Below, one piece after another: positions 61,251 through 64,000 of a DNA stretch of 64,000 nt (position 1 is the stretch's first letter; each line of letters begins with the position of its first letter). A program made the translations under genes and the position numbers. The stretch covers positions 33,899-97,898 of the forward strand of contig NZ_OMWD01000001.1 in assembly GCF_900314695.1 (NCBI RefSeq), given 5' to 3'. The notes under the pieces were generated by a model. The model was not told where the DNA came from, did no database searches, and was given only the letters and a program-made list of their open reading frames with translations. The stretch comes from an uncultured Methanobrevibacter sp. Its GTDB lineage: Archaea > Methanobacteriota > Methanobacteria > Methanobacteriales > Methanobacteriaceae.

Positions 61251-61829
61251 ATGGTAATTTGTCCTGAATGTGGAAAAGATGTAAAAGATGCAAAGTTTTG
61301 TTCTAATTGCGGAGCTTTACTTCAACAGAAAGAAGAAAAACAAACTGTTGAAATTGAAGATGTTGATCAAAAAGAAGACGTCAATGTCGATGTAAATGAT
61401 TCTGAAGAAAAAGAGAGTGCTGAAGTAATTCCATCCGAATCAAAACAGGAATCTAAAAAATATAAATTTTGTAGAAATTGTGGTTATGAATTAACTGGCG
61501 ATTATAAGTTCTGTCCTGAATGCGGGTATGATTTGTCCGGAAGAGTAACTGCTAATCGAAGTTCTGTTCCGTCCGCCAATTCCGGTGAAAAGAGTTTGGT
61601 ATTGGCAGTTATTTTAAGTGTAATTTTCCCGGGCCTTGGTCAGATTTATTTGGGTCTTAACCAGAAAGGTATTCTATTCATAGTGGGTTATATCATATCT
61701 GCAGTTTTAATTTTCTTGTTAATTGGATTTTTATTAGTTCTTGTGGTATGGATTTGGGCATTAGTCGATGTAGTACAATCAACAAATGCAATCAATAACG
61801 GTGAATATGTTGAAGACAAGTTATTTTAA
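61251..61829 (+). CDS. Double zinc-ribbon protein with TM2-like membrane domain
   Basis: A 192-residue protein with two CxxC-type zinc ribbons, [18 protein letters not shown] near residues 4-21 and [19 protein letters not shown] near 73-93, joined by an acidic linker rich in Glu and Asp. Two hydrophobic segments at about 115-135 and 143-172 resemble a TM2 domain (PGLGQIYLG). It could be a membrane-tethered sensor or scaffold; the function is unknown. A GGTGATAAC ribosome site precedes the ATG and truD ends 8 bases upstream. Confidence 0.85.
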   Translation: MVICPECGKDVKDAKFCSNCGALLQQKEEKQTVEIEDVDQKEDVNVDVNDSEEKESAEVIPSESKQESKKYKFCRNCGYELTGDYKFCPECGYDLSGRVTANRSSVPSANSGEKSLVLAVILSVIFPGLGQIYLGLNQKGILFIVGYIISAVLIFLLIGFLLVLVVWIWALVDVVQSTNAINNGEYVEDKLF

Positions 61830-61846
61830 ATAAATATGTGATTTTT

Positions 61847-62236
61847 ATGATTGAATGTAGAAATATTGCAAAAGGAAAAGCAAAAGGTGAATTAATTGTT
61901 TCCACAGAACCTATTAGTTTTTTAGGTGGTGTAAATCCTGAAAATGGGGAAATCATTGATCCCACTCATGAACTAAAAGGAGAAATAATTAAAGATAAAG
62001 TTTTATTCATCCCTGGAGGAAAAGGATCTACTGTTGGGTCATATGTTATTTTCCAAATGATGAAGAACAATACGGCTCCAAAAGCAATAATTTGCCTAAA
62101 TGCCGAACCGATTATAGCTACTGGTGCTATTATGTCTGATATCCCAATGGTGGATTCACCGGCTGAAACTAAAGATTTGACAAATGGAACTTTAGTCGAA
62201 GTTGATGGGGATAGTGGAACTATAGAAATATTGTAG
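61847..62236 (+). CDS. Phosphomevalonate dehydratase small subunit (aconitase X type, DUF126)
   Basis: The small subunit that pairs with the aconitase-X large subunit at 9708. With the ATG at 61847 the protein has about 129 residues. Its core has [21 protein letters not shown] near 25-45 and [18 protein letters not shown] near 53-71, the substrate and active-site loop of the DUF126 fold, then [19 protein letters not shown] near 89-107. The pair together makes an anhydromevalonate phosphate enzyme of the archaeal mevalonate route. The amidohydrolase follows 7 bases later; the large subunit is 51 kb away. Confidence 0.9.
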   Translation: MIECRNIAKGKAKGELIVSTEPISFLGGVNPENGEIIDPTHELKGEIIKDKVLFIPGGKGSTVGSYVIFQMMKNNTAPKAIICLNAEPIIATGAIMSDIPMVDSPAETKDLTNGTLVEVDGDSGTIEIL

Positions 62237-62243
62237 TGATAAT

Positions 62244-63452
62244 ATGAAAACTCTAATTGAAAATGTAAACATTATAAATCCTTCAGATGAAATTGAAACC
62301 AGTCAAAACATTTTAATTGAAGATAATGTCATTAAGGAAATATCCTCAGGTAATATTAATGCAGATGATAATGTAATTGACGGTGAAGACAATTATCTGC
62401 TTCCGGGTTTTATTGATTGTCATACCCATATTTTTGCAAAAGGATTTCACAAAGAAGAAAATATGGCCAATCCATTGGGACTACATTTCTACAATGCGGT
62501 TCCTCATTCACTACAAACAATCAATGCAGGTGTTACAACAATTAGAGATTGTGGATCAGCTGATTTAAGTTTCAAATTAGCTCAACAACGTAAATTATTC
62601 ACTGCACCGAAAATACATTTGTCAATAAGTCCTTTGGTAATGACTGGGGGACATTTTGATTTATTTTTGCCTTCAGGATGGGATATGGAGATAATTTATC
62701 CTGGATTTCCTAAAGGCAGGTGTGATGGTGTAGAGGAAGTTTTAAAAAAGACCCGTGAAATGAAAAGAGCAGGTGCAGACTTTATTAAAGTCATGGCCAG
62801 TGGTGGAGTTCTAACTACAAATTCCTCTCCAGAATTTGCCCAATTCAATAATAAGGAATTAAAAACAATTGTCAAAGAAGCCTCAGCAAATGATATGAAA
62901 GTATCGGCTCATTGTCATAGTTTAAAGGGGATGAATAACTGTATTGATGCAGGATTTTCATCAATTGAGCATGGAACATTCATTGATAAAAAAACAGCTT
63001 GTAAAATGGTAAAAAATAATGTCAGTTTAGTTCCAACATTGCTGGTTCATCAATTCTTATATGAAAACGGTTTTCCGGCATGGGATAATTATGCCGGTGA
63101 AAAATTAGCCAAACTAAAGGAAATTGTCAAAGTTCACAAAGAGAATATATCCATTGCATATGAAGAGGGTGTAAATATTTTAATGGGAACAGACAGTGGC
63201 GTTATTCCTCATGGTCATAATTTGGAGGAATTAACTCATTTGGTTGAAATTGGAATGTCTGAATCACAAGCCATTGCTGCAGGAACTGTTAAGGCAGCTG
63301 AATTTTTGAATAAAGATAATTTGGGTCTTGTAAAAGAAAATTATATTGCTGATTTGATTTTAGTCAATTCGAATCCGTTAGATGATATTTCTATTTTGAG
63401 TGATAATGATAATATTTTGAATGTTTTCCAGGACGGGATTTTAGTAAAATGA
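62244..63452 (+). CDS. Metal-dependent amidohydrolase (imidazolonepropionase/prolidase-like)
   Basis: A 402-residue enzyme of the amidohydrolase superfamily. The N-terminal metal site is GFIDCHTHIFAKG near residue 55; GADFIKVMASGG near 180 carries the bridging lysine; SAHCHSLKG near 220, EHGTFID near 240 and GTDSGVIPHGHN near 315 supply further His and Asp ligands. Related proteins act on imidazolonepropionate, cyclic amides and dipeptides, so the substrate is not fixed. It ends by overlapping the ferredoxin-nitroreductase start by 4 bases. Confidence 0.85.
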   Translation: MKTLIENVNIINPSDEIETSQNILIEDNVIKEISSGNINADDNVIDGEDNYLLPGFIDCHTHIFAKGFHKEENMANPLGLHFYNAVPHSLQTINAGVTTIRDCGSADLSFKLAQQRKLFTAPKIHLSISPLVMTGGHFDLFLPSGWDMEIIYPGFPKGRCDGVEEVLKKTREMKRAGADFIKVMASGGVLTTNSSPEFAQFNNKELKTIVKEASANDMKVSAHCHSLKGMNNCIDAGFSSIEHGTFIDKKTACKMVKNNVSLVPTLLVHQFLYENGFPAWDNYAGEKLAKLKEIVKVHKENISIAYEEGVNILMGTDSGVIPHGHNLEELTHLVEIGMSESQAIAAGTVKAAEFLNKDNLGLVKENYIADLILVNSNPLDDISILSDNDNILNVFQDGILVK

Positions 63453-63922
63453 AATTGTTGATTGATGAAAGCGAATGCATTGCCTGCGGTCAATGCAAAT
63501 CAGTATGTATCAGGGACAATATTGAAATAGATGAAGTAGCTTACGAAACAGGAAGCAACTGTTTTGAATGCGGGCATTGCATGGCAATATGTCCCACTTG
63601 TGCCATGACCCTCAAGATATTTAAGGGTCGTGAAGGCAGGATTGAAGATTATAACTCAAAGGAAATTCCAGTTAATTATGATGAATTATTGGCATTTTTA
63701 AAACAGAGACGGTCTATTCGTTGGTTTAAAAAGAAAAAAATTGATAAAGATACTTTTAATAAACTGATTGAAGGTGCATATTATTCTCCATCAGCACAAA
63801 ATGAGCAGGATGTTGAATTTGTGGTTTTGGACAAAAAACTGAATGATTTCATGAAACATGTTTACGACATCATTAATGTTCAGGAAGATGAATTTTTCAG
63901 ATTGAACCACCCCATCCTATAG
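63449..63922 (+). pseudogene. Ferredoxin-nitroreductase fusion, interrupted at its 3' part
   Basis: The first 60 residues are a two-cluster ferredoxin domain (CIACGQCKSVC and CFECGHCMAICP). A nitroreductase domain follows from about 80: FLKQRRSIRWFKKKKIDKDTFNKLIEGAYYSPSAQNEQ (split) is the classic FMN-binding start. Only about half of this domain is encoded before the reading frame enters a hairpin at 63910-63931 and stops at TAG 63920. Intact members have about 250 or more residues. The break coincides with an IS200/IS605-like end, so the gene is probably disrupted. The start overlaps the amidohydrolase stop by 4 bases. Confidence 0.7.
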
Positions 63923-63935
63923 AGGATGGGGATTC
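63902..63935 (-). mobile_element. Probable IS200/IS605 (TnpB-type) element right end at window edge
   Basis: The hairpin CCCCATCCT (63910-63918) with AGGATGGGG (63923-63931), loop ATAG, lies in the same relation to flanking GAAT and TTCAA motifs (reverse strand) as the hairpin at 34385. On the reverse strand it reads GGAATCCCCATCC, the hairpin loop, and GGATGGGGTGGTTCAAT, close to the omega-RNA 3' end I remember for TnpB elements. The body would lie to the right, beyond 64000, so no transposase is visible. TTGAACCA recurs at 63902-63909 and 63992-63999. Confidence 0.5.
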
Positions 63936-64000
63936 CTGAATTTTTTTCACTTAATAATGGTTAATTTAAGTATTTTATCAGGCTATCCCCGTTGAACCAG
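63936..64000. other. Sequence right of the element end, to the window edge
   Basis: Sixty-five AT-rich bases with a second TTGAACCA at 63992-63999. If the hairpin belongs to an inserted element, this is element interior. A short reverse-strand open stretch (WFNGDSLIKYLN and stop) could be the very end of a transposase-accessory protein, but is too short to assign. Confidence 0.25.

Noticed and set aside
63902..63999. TTGAACCA direct repeats as a target-site duplication
   Set aside because: IS200/IS605-type elements do not make target duplications, and the repeat lies partly within the TTCAA-type end motif. It is mentioned as an alternative only.

Overview
This window is a stretch of the chromosome of a methanogenic archaeon of the order Methanobacteriales, most likely a host-associated Methanobrevibacter species. 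The evidence is AT-rich DNA, a full-length Mtd of the methanogenesis pathway, CfbD for coenzyme F430, RFC large and small clamp-loader subunits, a Hef helicase-nuclease, a Kae1-Bud32 fusion, an archaeal-type aconitase X, a Mur ligase of the pseudomurein type, and a long secreted Ig-repeat protein of the kind common in gut Methanobrevibacter. Promoters look archaeal (TATA-like boxes about 25 bases before the start, GGTGAT or GGAGG ribosome sites, T-run terminators). Species cannot be fixed from this sequence alone.

Layout. 1-5.7 kb: end of a TOBE-like gene, ferredoxin, hisB, mtd (reverse), tRNA-Val, ilvE, uppP, a CobT-like gene and a conserved unknown. 5.7-15.4 kb: information and core metabolism genes on the plus strand (kae1-bud32, rdgB, rps15, a RecJ-like phosphoesterase, phosphomevalonate dehydratase large subunit, a Mur ligase, hef). 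15.4-31.5 kb: a TIM-barrel isomerase, a PIN-ATPase-KH protein, hisI, hisS, aroE with an unknown partner, rfcL, rfcS, an HtpX-like protease with an EF-hand, trmI, an acyltransferase, an esterase, leuS and nadE. 31.8-37 kb: MATE and CDF transporters and a three-gene SsuABC/TauABC-like ABC operon (reverse).

37.0-39.6 kb is the least ordinary part. It holds a decayed gene, a duplicated promoter segment, a 58-codon membrane-peptide gene with a very strong ribosome site, two strongly structured non-coding segments (one with its own TATA box and T-run end), a membrane protein, and a long structured leader before an ArsA/Get3-type ATPase gene. 40.6-49.6 kb: a small membrane protein, a 968-residue secreted protein, cbiE, an HxlR regulator, a zinc-macrodomain plus SirTM-type sirtuin pair (a candidate reversible ADP-ribosylation module), a frameshifted membrane phosphodiesterase and a metallophosphoesterase. 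49.7-64 kb: YchF GTPase, SAP-domain and TIGR04076-like genes, an anion permease, a DUF2115-like protein, a second MATE pump, a SLATT-like membrane protein, a C_GCAxxG_C_C protein, cfbD-hisH-PurM-like, a pilin-like protein, tRNA-Arg, truD, a zinc-ribbon/TM2 protein, phosphomevalonate dehydratase small subunit, an amidohydrolase, and a ferredoxin-nitroreductase gene broken by what looks like the right end of an IS200/IS605-type element at the window edge.

How genes connect: hisB, hisI, hisS and hisH are scattered histidine genes; the two phosphomevalonate dehydratase subunits lie 51 kb apart; hef, rfcL/rfcS and recJ-like serve replication and repair; uppP, the Mur ligase and the secreted protein concern the cell surface. 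No CRISPR array, rRNA or complete insertion sequence is visible.
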